In this document: piece by piece, positions 1-8,725 of the stretch | Numbering within the stretch: the first letter of the stretch is position 1 | Layout: each line of letters starts with the position of its first letter | Assembly: GCA_963677345.2 (NCBI GenBank) | Contig: CAXXLC010000019.1 | Span: 248,001 to 312,000, forward strand | DNA length: 64,000 nucleotides | Direction of reading: 5' to 3' | Source of the DNA: Saccharicrinis sp963677345 | Lineage (GTDB): Bacteria > Bacteroidota > Bacteroidia > Bacteroidales > Marinilabiliaceae | Notes under the pieces: generated by a model | Seen by the model: the letters and a program-made list of their open reading frames with translations, nothing else | What the model was told of the DNA's origin: nothing | Databases searched by the model: none | Program-made: the position numbers and the translations under genes

Positions 1-140
1 TTAATCGTACCACATTGGAATTGAAACGCATTAATATCAGATTGACTTGCTATTGATGCAATCTTTTAATCGTACCACATTGGAATTGAAATGGAGATGG
101 ATGTGGCAATAGATATTTTGAAACAATCTTTTAATCGTAC
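1..140 (+). CRISPR. Distal end of a CRISPR array (truncated by the window edge)
   Basis: Repeats of 30 bp lie at 1-27 (first 3 bases outside the window), 63-92 and, broken, 128-140. The repeat starts CTTTTAATCGTACC and ends ATTGAAAC or ATTGAAAT. The two spacers (28-62 and 93-127) are both 35 nt and unrelated to each other. The third repeat keeps only its first 13 bases, as expected for the trailer end, so the leader and any cas genes should lie to the left, outside the window. An A-rich 3' end of type GAAAC/T is common in type I-B and III arrays of Bacteroidota; the subtype cannot be set from this fragment. Confidence 0.9.
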
Positions 141-152
141 ATTATTTACTCC

Positions 153-317
153 ATGCTTGGCTGTTGTAAAGCTTGTGATATCAACTTCAGAGATTGGCTT
201 GTTTATTTTCTAAACCATGTGCATGATTACGATAATGATTACAGTAAAGACCTGGCTGAACTTCTCCCTCATAATTTAAAACCGAATACTGTAGAGCCGA
301 CTCAACAAATCTCTTAA
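153..317 (+). pseudogene. IS66-type transposase, C-terminal remnant
   Basis: An open frame of 54 residues contains INFRDWLVYFLNHV followed by DLAELLPHNLKPN. This resembles the C-terminal end of IS66-family transposases, where a short helical segment precedes an LLPH-type motif. The N-terminal DDE domain is absent, and the frame starts 12 bp after the broken last CRISPR repeat. It is probably a relic of an insertion that clipped the array trailer, with no function of its own. The assignment rests on the short motif only. Confidence 0.5.
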
Positions 318-880
318 AACTTTTAAAGTTCTTTGAATGTTTTGAATAAACTTTTAAAGAAAGCTTATTTTTTCAATTTAATTGGACGTACTTTACCGTT
401 GGCTTACATTTTATTTTGCATTGGGCTGAAATGAGTTGCCCCTTCAGGGCGTGTATTAATAAGCAAAACTTTTGTCGTCATCAATCCGCAGTTTTTAGTC
501 CACAGTCTTCAGTTCGTAACTTTGCAAATCTGTGCCAACTATATCAGCAAACCGAAACTTTCAACTTTTGACTAAGAACTAAAAACTAAGAACTAAGAAC
601 TAAAAACCAGGAACTACTATATAGACGCTGACAGGTTTAATTTACAGCTTGCTTACGAAACGCTGTCAGGTCTTTCATCAACTCAACAACTCAACGAATT
701 AACGACTCGACAGCTAATTCATCCCTAATCTTTAATTAATTCATCAATTTAACAACTCACTAATAGTCATTAGATTATTTATTGCTTCGCAATGGGTTAA
801 CCGGCAGCTTTACTTATTAATTCGTCACTAGGTCTATTCATTTTATAATGTAAGTAAGTATGCACACTTTTTTGATAAGC
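318..880. other. Gene-free spacer with dispersed repeats
   Basis: No credible gene is seen. The stretch holds a small hairpin repeat at 420-457, a heptamer run of the ACTAAGA type near 570-606, one copy of the ~80-bp dispersed repeat (611-692), and text of the form ATTTATTGCTTCGCAATG that recurs elsewhere in the window. Confidence 0.7.
611..692 (+). repeat. ~80-bp dispersed repeat, copy 1
   Basis: The unit begins GGAACTACTATATAGACG and ends TCTTTCATCAACTCAAC. Inside it CTGACAG and CTGTCAG form a 7-bp inverted pair around a loop of about 28 nt. Four further copies occur at 3895-3971, 4624-4706, 5047-5120 and 7431-7510, all on the same strand and all outside genes. It carries no ORF. Confidence 0.85.
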
Positions 881-1249
881 CTATTGTAATATAATATCAC
901 TATCAATATTTAATTTACTACGTAAAGCTTTTGCAATGTTTAATGTTATTTCTCTTTTACCTGAAAGATATTCACTTATTCTTGTTGCAGAAGTACCTAA
1001 AAGAGTTGCCAGATCCTTTTGTTTAAGTTTCATTTCAAACATTCTCAATTCAATTACTTCAATCAAACTAGGTAAGCCTATTGGGTAATGTTCTTCCTCA
1101 TAAGCTTCAATAATATCAGAAACTTTATCTAATTCTTGAAGCAATGGATCATCTTCAGGAGTATCATTACTAACTAAATCAAGTTTTATAATTTCTTCTA
1201 ACCTAATTTGAGCTTTCACATATTCTTCATGTGTTATAATATTTTCCAT
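881..1249 (-). CDS. higA: HigA-type antitoxin (XRE family)
   Basis: This is a 122-residue protein with an acidic N-terminal half and a helix-turn-helix at about residues 74-115 (KQKDLATLLGTSATRISEYL). The arrangement matches HigA-like antitoxins that pair with HigB_2-type toxins. It would neutralise the toxin encoded directly upstream and, through its XRE domain, repress the shared promoter. The gap to the toxin gene is only 10 bp, with the toxin first, which is the normal HigBA order and implies one transcript. A perfect palindrome upstream of the toxin gene is the likely binding site. The family call is firm; toxin specificity is inferred from adjacency. Confidence 0.85.
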   Translation of the reverse strand: MENIITHEEYVKAQIRLEEIIKLDLVSNDTPEDDPLLQELDKVSDIIEAYEEEHYPIGLPSLIEVIELRMFEMKLKQKDLATLLGTSATRISEYLSGKREITLNIAKALRSKLNIDSDIILQ

Positions 1250-1259
1250 ACCTCAATAT

Positions 1260-1556
1260 TTATAGTTTATCAATATCTTTTAATTTATCATATTCAGCAT
1301 GAGTTCCTATCCATCTCACAAACACTTTTTTCATTTTAAATATAATTAGAGCAACTAATCTATAATTATTGCCTCCTATATTAAATACATATCTATCATT
1401 CCCAACATTGTCAACAGAATTAAATGTTTTTTTTATATCTGTAAAATCTTCCCAATCTGCCTTTTTTGTTTTTTGATTCCACTCCTGTAAACTAACCCTG
1501 GCATTGGCATATTTGGTAAAATAGGCTTTAATCTTGGCAAATGATATTACTCTCAT
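1260..1556 (-). CDS. higB: HigB-type mRNA interferase toxin
   Basis: This is a 98-residue basic protein with the layout of the HigB_2 group in the RelE/ParE superfamily: an N-terminal helix rich in Lys and Arg, the segment VGNDRYVFNIGGNNYRLVA in the middle, and a strand ending VFVRWIGTHAEYDKL. The GTHAEYD motif is typical of this group. Such toxins cut mRNA on the ribosome. It lies just upstream of and on the same strand as the antitoxin. A TATCTTTG -7 box (1580-1587 on the minus strand) and a palindromic operator sit directly upstream. The gene appears intact, so the pair may be active. Confidence 0.85.
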   Translation of the reverse strand: MRVISFAKIKAYFTKYANARVSLQEWNQKTKKADWEDFTDIKKTFNSVDNVGNDRYVFNIGGNNYRLVALIIFKMKKVFVRWIGTHAEYDKLKDIDKL

Positions 1557-1579
1557 ATTTATTAAGTGACTGATATGTA

Positions 1580-1587
1580 CAAAGATA
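1580..1587 (-). promoter_or_regulatory. -7 box of the higBA promoter
   Basis: Read on the minus strand the bases are TATCTTTG, a full match to the TAnnTTTG box of Bacteroidota. It lies 24-31 bp upstream of the higB start codon, and the higBA operator covers the -33 region. Confidence 0.7.
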
Positions 1588-1597
1588 ATAATAAAAT

Positions 1598-1630
1598 TAC
1601 ATATAATGTAATGTGGTTACATTATATGTA
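1598..1630. promoter_or_regulatory. Palindromic operator of higBA
   Basis: Two perfect 14-bp arms (TACATATAATGTAA at 1598-1611 and its reverse complement at 1617-1630) flank a 5-bp centre, TGTGG. The palindrome begins 11 bp upstream of the -7 box, so it covers the -33 element. Binding of the XRE antitoxin or the toxin-antitoxin complex there would block RNA polymerase, the standard autoregulation of HigBA systems. The binding itself is inferred. Confidence 0.75.
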
Positions 1631-1904
1631 TATTTATTTTCAATATTTTGCAGTCAAAAACTTATGAAATACTCGTTTTCTGAGACTAATTATAATTTAA
1701 GTAGTTCCAGCAAGAAAACCCCTGTTTTTTGAAGCGAAATAACTTTGCGTAAATTTTGACACTCCAAAAAAAATGAAAAGAGAACAATTTTTTTTTGGAA
1801 TAGCTATGTTTGTTTACGTATAATATATTATGATATTCTATATTTTAAATTAGGGCATAACAATTCCATTACAATGGCGTAAATAAATGTGTATAAACCT
1901 ATTA
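1631..1904. other. Spacer between higBA and the transposase gene
   Basis: The stretch is AT-rich and shows no ORF worth reporting. One end of the ISNCY-like element should lie here or close by, but I could not find a convincing terminal inverted repeat pairing with the region 3360-3600. Confidence 0.5.
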
Positions 1905-3359
1905 TTAAGCCGCTTGTTTTACAGAGGCATTCATTTCCTGACGTAGATCTACAAGCAGTCGTTCTCCTATTTTTTTCAAATTAAAGGCTGTAATCGCAAG
2001 ACCAACGTATCTTTTAAAATGTTCATATCCTTTATCAGGACACCTATCCAATCCTCTATGTTCCAGTTCGTTAACATTAGATTCTATTGCACTATGTTTA
2101 TGTCTAAACTTCTTGAATATTGATTTATGCTCTTCTTCATACTCTTCTTTGTTACACTTGCCCTTTTTTGGAAGTACAAGGTTTTCAACTTTTTGAGACA
2201 ATGACACTTTATTGTTTTTATGATAATATCCTTTATCGAATGACCAACTTTTTACTTTAAATTTTGTAAATATTCTTGCGGCTACTTCCAGCACAATTTC
2301 AGAATCTGCTTGATGATCCATAACCTGATAATCAAGAATTAAATTATATTGGTCAGTGGTAATATTTGTTTTCTTACCAAGTTCAACGTTTGGTCGCAAT
2401 TTCCCTTTTGTAATCCATTCTGTATATTGCTCAAAAATAGAAAACAATTTTTCTTCATGAGGAATCTTTTCCCCTTTAATAACTCTTCTTTCAAGAAGAT
2501 CAATATGCTTACGAAGTAATTGCATAAAACGTTCTAATTCAGTAATTATAGCAACACTAATAAGGTCATCTTTTGGGTATTTGTCCTTAGAATTTTCTAA
2601 TTTCTGATAAAGTGCTTTAGCTTTTTTAATATATTCTTGAGCTTTCATTTTTACACGTTCTTGTTTTCCTTTGCCTCCTGAAGAATTAGCCCTACCTAAA
2701 GCTCTCATTTTATTTTTTAAATCACGTTGCCAATCCTTTACTTTTCTCCAGCCAGGAAGATTGTGCCTATATTGTAATTTGATTATCATATCAATACATT
2801 TACGTACACTATCCCAAAGTAAATTATAATCTGTTGGAAAATGAACATTGCTTTCTACAACAAAGCTATCTGTTTTTAAGTGTAATGCTTCCTCCTCTTT
2901 TTTTTTAAACACCTCGTGTCCAAATTCAACAATAATATTATTGAGTTTTTTTATTGTTTCATTATCAATCAAACCAACATTATCAATTATACGTTGATAT
3001 CCATACTCTTGCTTTTGATATGTTTGAATAGTTTCTATACCCATAATTTGACGCACCATTGAGTCATAATTAGAAATATGATGTAACTCATCATAACTAA
3101 TGTTTTGACATAAACGAACTTGTGATAAAACAAATATTTCCCAAAGTCCCATACCTATTCTTCCTGTATGATTATTTTTAGGTAATATTTCTTTTTCTAA
3201 TATTTCATAAATCTTATTGTTCCATTCCGGAGTAACATAAATTTTTTTTAATGCAGCACATAAAGCAGGCAACGCACCACTTCTTTTTGCAGTTGGAATT
3301 GGTGTATCTTTTATTAATAGGCTTCCTATTGTCAATTGTTGTTCGAATCTCTTTCTCAT
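1905..3359 (-). CDS. ISNCY-like DDE transposase
   Basis: This is a 484-residue transposase that appears full length. Likely catalytic acidic residues are in LKTDSFVVESNVHFPTD (first D and nearby E), SFDKGYYHKNN (second D) and HSAIESNVNELEHRGLD (E). The V-E-S-N-V-H-F-P-T-D motif followed by a long lysine-rich coiled insertion resembles ISNCY elements of the IS1202 type, though the IS5/IS1182 groups share the fold. No frameshift or stop is seen, so the enzyme may be active. Its element ends and any target duplication could not be resolved. The flanks are repeat-rich spacer. Confidence 0.8.
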   Translation of the reverse strand: MRKRFEQQLTIGSLLIKDTPIPTAKRSGALPALCAALKKIYVTPEWNNKIYEILEKEILPKNNHTGRIGMGLWEIFVLSQVRLCQNISYDELHHISNYDSMVRQIMGIETIQTYQKQEYGYQRIIDNVGLIDNETIKKLNNIIVEFGHEVFKKKEEEALHLKTDSFVVESNVHFPTDYNLLWDSVRKCIDMIIKLQYRHNLPGWRKVKDWQRDLKNKMRALGRANSSGGKGKQERVKMKAQEYIKKAKALYQKLENSKDKYPKDDLISVAIITELERFMQLLRKHIDLLERRVIKGEKIPHEEKLFSIFEQYTEWITKGKLRPNVELGKKTNITTDQYNLILDYQVMDHQADSEIVLEVAARIFTKFKVKSWSFDKGYYHKNNKVSLSQKVENLVLPKKGKCNKEEYEEEHKSIFKKFRHKHSAIESNVNELEHRGLDRCPDKGYEHFKRYVGLAITAFNLKKIGERLLVDLRQEMNASVKQAA

Positions 3360-3894
3360 ATTTATATTTTCTTAATATCCTTTGTTGAAATAATCGAATC
3401 TCAATTATTTAACACACTGAATATCTGTATTATAAATAAATATAACAACTAAATACACATAAAGATTCAAACATTTTATCAACCGTAATTAGTTGTATTT
3501 CAAATAAATAATAGTTTTCCTGCAGGCACTAAGTAAGTGTTTACATTTTTTTTATTGCAATTCATATAGGCAAATTTTGTAAATATGCTTAATCTATTTG
3601 ATATGAATAAATCTAATCTGCGTATTGAGATTAATGTACTAAGAGCAAGCAACTAACAACTAAGAGCTTTCTTCGGCAATGGGTTGATCCACTAAACGAT
3701 GGTTCAATAATACCTTAAAAAGCAAATACATGATTATTAATTAGTGCTTGCCCGAAAAGTCCAATTTCTTCGTTACGCCCTTTTTGAAAACAGTCATTTA
3801 CGAAAGTAAACTCCTTGATTTTCAAAAAGGCCAAGCCTTGAAATTGAATTTTTCCATTCAAGCACTTGAGAAAAACCTTAGTTTTCTTGCTGAC

Positions 3895-3971
3895 ACTATA
3901 TAGACGCTGACAGGTTTAATTTACAGCTTGCTTACGAAACGCTGTCAGGTCTTTCATCAACTCAACAACTC
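3895..3971 (+). repeat. ~80-bp dispersed repeat, copy 2
   Basis: The CTGACAG...CTGTCAG core is identical to copy 1. The left flank differs: the usual GGAACT lead-in is replaced by TTCTTGCTGAC, so the conserved unit probably starts at ACTATATAGACG. Confidence 0.85.
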
Positions 3972-4623
3972 AACGAATTCTTTATTATAAATGCGAATTG
4001 TATCGAATTGCAACGAATTTCACGAATTAATATTGGTCAGGGAAACGAAGGAGTTCAACAATACCTTATAATATTAAATTACATTATTAATTACCACAAA
4101 TTGGTATTTGCTACGCAAATGGTGCAACCTGAAATGCTATGGCATAATGCCTAGGAGCTAAGAACTAAAAACTTTCTTTCTCGCAAAGCCCGCAAAGCCG
4201 TAGTTCACTATTTAAATAAAGATTCAAACTCCTTAAAGCTAAGCCCGCAAAGACAAATCCTTACGGATTTTAGTTTTCATTCTGAAATTTTGTTTACTCT
4301 GTGAGATAAGTACTAAGCTAACAACACTCTATGAACTCTGTGTATATCTCTTTGCTCTCTGTGGTTAAAGATAGTTCGCAGATTAATCAGATTAAATGGA
4401 TTAGGATTGCTGCGCAATGTGTTGATCCGCTAAACGATGGTTCAATAATACCTTAAAAAGCAAATGCATGATTATTAATTTTACGAATTATCACGAATTA
4501 TTTTGAATGCGAATTTAAATGAACTACAGCCAATTAACACGAATTGGTATTTGCTGCGCAAATGTTGCAACCTGCAATACTATGGCCTAATGCTAATGCC
4601 TAGGAGCTAAGAACTAAGAACCA

Positions 4624-4706
4624 GGAACTACTATATAGACGCTGCCAGGTTTAATTTACAGCTTGCTTACGAAACGCTGTCAGGTCTTTCATCAACTCAA
4701 CAACTC
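4624..4706 (+). repeat. ~80-bp dispersed repeat, copy 3
   Basis: Same as copy 1 apart from CTGCCAG in place of CTGACAG, which breaks one pair of the 7-bp inverted pair. Confidence 0.85.
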
Positions 4707-5046
4707 GACAATTTAACAACTCACCAATAGTCATCAGATTATTTATTGCTGCGCAATGTTTTTTTTGTCATCTAATTAACACTAATTATCACGAATTCTT
4801 TTATCCACTAATTTCACGAATTATCACGAATTATTTTAACAACGAATAAATGTGAATTACATCACATTAACACGAATTGGTATTTGCTGCGCAAATGTTG
4901 CAATTTGAAACATTATGGCCTAAGAGCTAAGAACTAAGATCTAAGAGCTTGTAATAGTACCACTCGTAAGGATATATGCAATAGGAAACCAAGACTTTCA
5001 ACTTTCAACTTTTAACTTTTGATCAGGAACTAAGAACTAAGAACCA

Positions 5047-5120
5047 GGAACTACTATATAGACGCTGACAGGTTTAATTTACAGCTTGCTTACGAAACGC
5101 TGTCAGGTCTTTCATCAATT
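5047..5120 (+). repeat. ~80-bp dispersed repeat, copy 4
   Basis: The core is identical to copy 1; the right flank reads TTCATCAATTCATCAACTC, which adds one heptamer-like word. Confidence 0.85.
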
Positions 5121-5160
5121 CATCAACTCAACGATTTAACAACTCGACAGCTAATTCATC

Positions 5161-5209
5161 CTTAATCCCTAATCCCTAATCTTTAATCCCTAATCTTTAA
5201 TCTTTAATG
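5161..5209 (+). repeat. Heptamer tandem array (YYTAATC x7)
   Basis: Seven uninterrupted 7-bp units alternate between CCTAATC and TTTAATC, with CTTAATC first and TTTAATG last. The array lies 91 bp past the end of the substrate-binding protein gene, on the opposite side from its promoter. Confidence 0.9.
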
Positions 5210-5300
5210 TATAATTATTTGCTACGCAAATGGTGCAACCTGGCACACTAATCCTGTCAGAATTGTTGTTTTGGTAATTGCTTTACATTAAAATATTATC

Positions 5301-5726
5301 TTATTCTACAATAGATACAGCTTTTACACCATCTAATGAAGTATTTGCAGAAATATATCCAATAGCACCTTTGTTATTTTTAACATACTCAATAACATCC
5401 ATATCTGAATCTTTTTCATCCGGAGCTGAAGCCATACCTGAGAACATTGCTTTCTGCCAATAACTTCTTATTGTAGCAACTTTTTTCTCAAACACTTCAA
5501 TAGAAAAAGTTTCCCTTACTTTAGCATTAGGTTTTTGATCAATAGGAGTGATATTTGTTCCATTATCCCATCTTTTACGCTTCTTCAAAAAGACCATAGC
5601 TAATTCCTTTTGACTGATAGAACTTACTTCATTAGACTTATTAACAATTACTTTAAATGTTTGGGCTAGGGTATCTGTTGTGGCAATGGTTAGAATAACT
5701 ATTATAAAAAATATAAACTTCTTCAT
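5301..5726 (-). CDS. Small periplasmic PstS-like substrate-binding protein
   Basis: The 141-residue protein begins with a cleavable signal peptide (residues 1-21, ending TLAQ) and continues as a single-lobe phosphate-binding-like domain. The segments SQKELAMVFLKKRKRW and NNKGAIGYIS match the small PBP_like_2 proteins distantly related to PstS. The family usually carries phosphate or another oxyanion, but the ligand is not shown by the sequence. It follows the porin-like gene by 40 bp on the same strand, so the two are probably co-transcribed, one feeding solute across the outer membrane and one binding it. No inner-membrane permease is nearby. Confidence 0.7.
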   Translation of the reverse strand: MKKFIFFIIVILTIATTDTLAQTFKVIVNKSNEVSSISQKELAMVFLKKRKRWDNGTNITPIDQKPNAKVRETFSIEVFEKKVATIRSYWQKAMFSGMASAPDEKDSDMDVIEYVKNNKGAIGYISANTSLDGVKAVSIVE

Positions 5727-5766
5727 CTTTCTCGTCTTTTATACTATTACTTTTAAATCTTACACC

Positions 5767-6855
5767 TTAAAATGAATAGATCAATGAAAGCACTAATCCA
5801 TCAATATTTTCAATCTTATGTTTATATTTCAGATACTCTAATTTAAATGTTGTTTCAAAGGTTGGTTTAAACATCATTCCTGCTGTGTATCTTTTAAATG
5901 ATATATCATTGGTGGTTTGATCCTCAAAACGGATATAAGGTGTTACCTTGCTTATTTCCTGGCTAATTTCCACGAAGGCACCATTTAAATCTATATCTTT
6001 ATCATTAATAGTATTATTGGCATTCCAAACTTCACCTATAATTCTGGTATTATTTAAAGCCAATTTAAAGTCAATTCCGTAAGTTAATATCTCTTTTTTA
6101 AAGGTTGTCACTGCATCTAAGGCTGATATATACACTTCCATATTTTCATCCTTAGGTTTAAATACATTCAGACCTAATGTGATATAATCCAGATAAGACA
6201 AATGCACATTACCACCACAAGCAATATTATATGTATTATCAAAGCTTTCATCTATCGTGTAAGCACTGTTAATTTTCTTTTGAAAATATTTGACCTCATC
6301 TCCAAAGAAACCAACAGCTCCGGTTTTCATCCATACAGTATTTCTATAGCCACCCATGAAGAACTCATAACTTATTTTTAAATCATTACTGGTGCGTCCA
6401 ACAAAAGAAACAGCATCCATATTCAAAGGAAAAAACTCATGATTGGATATTACAACAGGTAATGTGGCACTGGTATTAACCGGTGCATAATAATATGTAT
6501 TCATTGGACTAAGTGGAGTTAAAAAACGTCCAACTTTGAAATTGACTAAATCAGAAATTTTGTACTGTACATTGGCTTCATTCAGCATTTGGTTGAACGA
6601 AAAATCCGGACGATAAACAAAGACCGCTTTAAAAAGCAAATTTTCTTTAGCTTGATAACTGGCTAATATACCTGCTTCAGACAACGAAATTCCATAACTA
6701 TTCTCATATCCATCCAATTCACTAAATACATCCAGCTCAGTTGAAATATATCCAGTTATTCGCTTTTGTGGTTCCCATATATCCTGAGATTTACTAACTC
6801 TTACAACAGAAAGTAGCAATAATAAACTACCAATAAACTTTAATTCCCTCCTCAT
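5767..6855 (-). CDS. Outer-membrane beta-barrel, phosphate-porin-like
   Basis: I choose the ATG at 6855 because the following MRRELKFIGSLLLLLSVVRV is a proper signal peptide; an upstream start would add 22 residues in front of it. The mature part of about 340 residues alternates short amphipathic strands and ends in LSLIYSF, with the terminal Phe needed for beta-barrel assembly. The segment FKVGRFLTPLSPMNTYYYAP resembles OprO/OprP-type porins, where the first strands line the channel. Pairing with the phosphate-binding-like gene downstream supports an anion uptake role, which remains inferred. Confidence 0.65.
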   Translation of the reverse strand: MRRELKFIGSLLLLLSVVRVSKSQDIWEPQKRITGYISTELDVFSELDGYENSYGISLSEAGILASYQAKENLLFKAVFVYRPDFSFNQMLNEANVQYKISDLVNFKVGRFLTPLSPMNTYYYAPVNTSATLPVVISNHEFFPLNMDAVSFVGRTSNDLKISYEFFMGGYRNTVWMKTGAVGFFGDEVKYFQKKINSAYTIDESFDNTYNIACGGNVHLSYLDYITLGLNVFKPKDENMEVYISALDAVTTFKKEILTYGIDFKLALNNTRIIGEVWNANNTINDKDIDLNGAFVEISQEISKVTPYIRFEDQTTNDISFKRYTAGMMFKPTFETTFKLEYLKYKHKIENIDGLVLSLIYSF

Positions 6856-6921
6856 CACTATTAATTTTAATCCTATAATTTTAATTGTTTTTATTATTGA
6901 CAAATGTTTTAGAATAAACAT

Positions 6922-8100
6922 CCTTGTTTAAAACTTTTTCAACAGCTTCGTTAAGCTTTTGTTGTTTATTACTAGGGTTTTATGTTGTAGGGTTTTCTTG
7001 ATTTTTTGTGAGTGCAATATAAAATAATTACGTAATTAAATACCTTTTAATGCTTCTCTTTTTTAAAACTTTAGAAAATAAGGGAGTTTTTGTTAAGAAA
7101 ATAAAAAATAGTCATCAGATTGTTTATTGCTGCGCAATGTTTTTTTGGTCATCTAATTAACGCTAATTACCTCGAATTCTTTATTATAAATGCGAATTGT
7201 ATCGAAACGACGAAGGAGTTCAACAATACCATATAATGTCAAGTTACATTGTTAATTGCAACGAATTTCACGAATTAATATTGGTCAGGGAAACGACGGA
7301 GTTCAACAATACCATATAATATTAAATTACATTGTTAATTATCACGAATTGATATTTGCTACGCAAATTGTTACAACCTGAAATACTATGGCCTAATGCC
7401 TAATGCCTAGGAGCTAAGAGCTAAAAACCAGGAACTACTATGTAGACGCTGACAGGTTTAATTTACAGCTTGCTTATGAAACGCTGTCAGGTCTTTCATC
7501 AATTCATCAATTCAACAACTCGACAATTCAACAACTCGACAATAGTCATCAGATTATTTATTGCTGCGTAATGTTTTTTTTGTCATCTAATTAACACTAA
7601 TTATCACGAATTCTTTTATCCACTAATTTCACGAATTGTCACGAATTATTTTAACAACGAATAAATATGAATTACAACCAATTTCACGAATTAATATTTG
7701 CTGCGCAAATGTTGCAATTTGAAACACTATGGCCTAAGAGCTAAGAACTAAGATCTAAGAGCTTGTTATAGTAACACTTGTAAGAATGTGTGTAGCACTA
7801 AACTAAGACTTTCAACATTCAACTTTTGACTAGGAACTAACAACTAAGAACTTTCTTCGGCTACATCTGTCAGTTAGCAACCTAATAATCTACTGACCTA
7901 CTGACCTAATCCCTAATCCTTAATCCCTAATCGCTAAGAACTAAGTACCAGGAACTAGGAACTAAGAACTAACATCTACATCCGACTCTGCTGTTACTAT
8001 TTTTACATTAACATAATGGCCGGTAGTTTGAGGAGGTAAAAAAACAAATTCATGGCCGGTAAAATGGTAAGTTATTGTTGATGCCGGTGCAAGTGTTTGT
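6922..8100. other. Gene-free repeat mosaic downstream of the porin promoter side
   Basis: No gene is supported. The stretch carries the fifth ~80-bp repeat, two copies of a TTATTGCTGCGTAATG / GTCATCTAATTAACACTAATT phrase, and a run of heptamers at about 7908-7973. A minus-strand reading at 7962-8270 was not accepted as a gene. Confidence 0.65.
7431..7510 (+). repeat. ~80-bp dispersed repeat, copy 5
   Basis: Two substitutions distinguish it from copy 1 (ACTATGTAG for ACTATATAG and GCTTATGAA for GCTTACGAA). The inverted pair CTGACAG/CTGTCAG is intact. Confidence 0.85.
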
Positions 8101-8358
8101 GACTCAGCTCCGGGTCTGCTATGACTTAGCTCCGACTCAGCTCCACAAAACTCCACGGATTGTATACAGGTTTTACGCAGGTTGTTCGCAAACCATGGTA
8201 TAGAATCTGTGTAGAGTCTGTGTAGAGCCTGTGTAAAATTGCACAGCAGTTGCGCAGCAGGGGCGTACACTTCTCATAGCAGTTGTATACGTTTTGTATA
8301 GAAGTTGTACAGAAGTTGTACAGAAACTGTATAGAAGTTGTATAGAAGTTGTACAGAC
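8101..8358. repeat. 11-bp tandem array, diverged
   Basis: The whole stretch can be cut into 11-bp units with one 12-bp and one 13-bp exception. The right half is regular, with consensus GTTGTAYAGAA (for example 8304-8314, 8315-8325, 8337-8347). The middle drifts through GTCTGTGTAGA (8216), GTTGCGCAGCA (8249) and GTTTTACGCAG (8170). The left end uses GACTCAGCTCC (8101, 8134) and GACTTAGCTCC (8123). About 23 units are present. Because 11 is not a multiple of 3, minus-strand frames through it read as 11-residue protein repeats, which I take as a by-product. Confidence 0.85.
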
Positions 8359-8634
8359 ATGGAATCAAAATGTGTTAAAATGACCTTTTTGTGGAATCAT
8401 TTTGCTCAAAAACAGCAAAATCCTGGAATATTTTTGGTGTTTTTTGCGATTTTCTGGAATATAGGGCATCAGATAACGCGCTGGGTGTATATTTTTTAAT
8501 GGGTCTAAAATTTTAATATCCATTAAATCAGTATTTTACGACTTAAAAAAGTTACAGTAATATTTTAGTAATTTTTTTATATTGCTTTTCAGCATAATTT
8601 AGCATTAAACAATTAGTCGAACGTTTAAAGTCGA

Positions 8635-8695
8635 AAGTCGAAAGTCGAAAGTTCATAAAGTTGAAAGTTCATAAAGTTTATAAAGTGACTTTTTT
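8635..8695 (+). repeat. Short tandem array GTCGAAA with 9-bp variants
   Basis: Three exact GTCGAAA heptamers are followed by alternating GTTCATAAA, GTTGAAA and GTTTATAAA. The array lies in the spacer leading to the DUF6266 gene. Confidence 0.8.
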
Positions 8696-8725
8696 CATGC
8701 AGAGATCAAATTTACCAAACTGAAG

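Larger units (their letters stand above)
3360..5300. other. 1.9-kb gene-free mosaic of dispersed repeats
   Basis: No gene is supported. The stretch contains three copies of the ~80-bp repeat and recurrent phrases such as TTTGCTGCGCAAATGTTGCAA (4550, 4880) and a TTCAATAATACCTTAAAAAGC block (3703, 4440). It also holds a GCAAAGCCCGCAAAGCC segment (4183) that recurs near 9985 and 10705, and a run of seven heptamers at 5161-5209. The same phrases recur in other spacers of the window in the same orientation. Confidence 0.75.

Noticed and set aside
1640..3600. Terminal inverted repeats of the ISNCY-like element
   Set aside because: The best candidate (TTTGCGTAAA near 1743 against TTTGCCTATA on the minus strand near 3580) has too few matches outside an A-run to be trusted.
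5161..5209. CCTAATC tandem run as a telomere-like sequence
   Set aside because: It resembles the CCCTAA type only superficially, is interstitial and alternates with TTTAATC; other heptamers in the window have unrelated text.
8101..8358. 11-bp array as plasmid-type iterons or a replication origin
   Set aside because: No replication initiator gene, no cluster of DnaA boxes and no plasmid genes are nearby, and the units are too diverged.
7962..8368. Two minus-strand ORFs of 80 and 102 residues with repeated Cys/Tyr-rich segments
   Set aside because: They run through the 11-bp tandem array; any frame read through it gives 11-residue repeats. No start context, no known domain and strong compositional bias.
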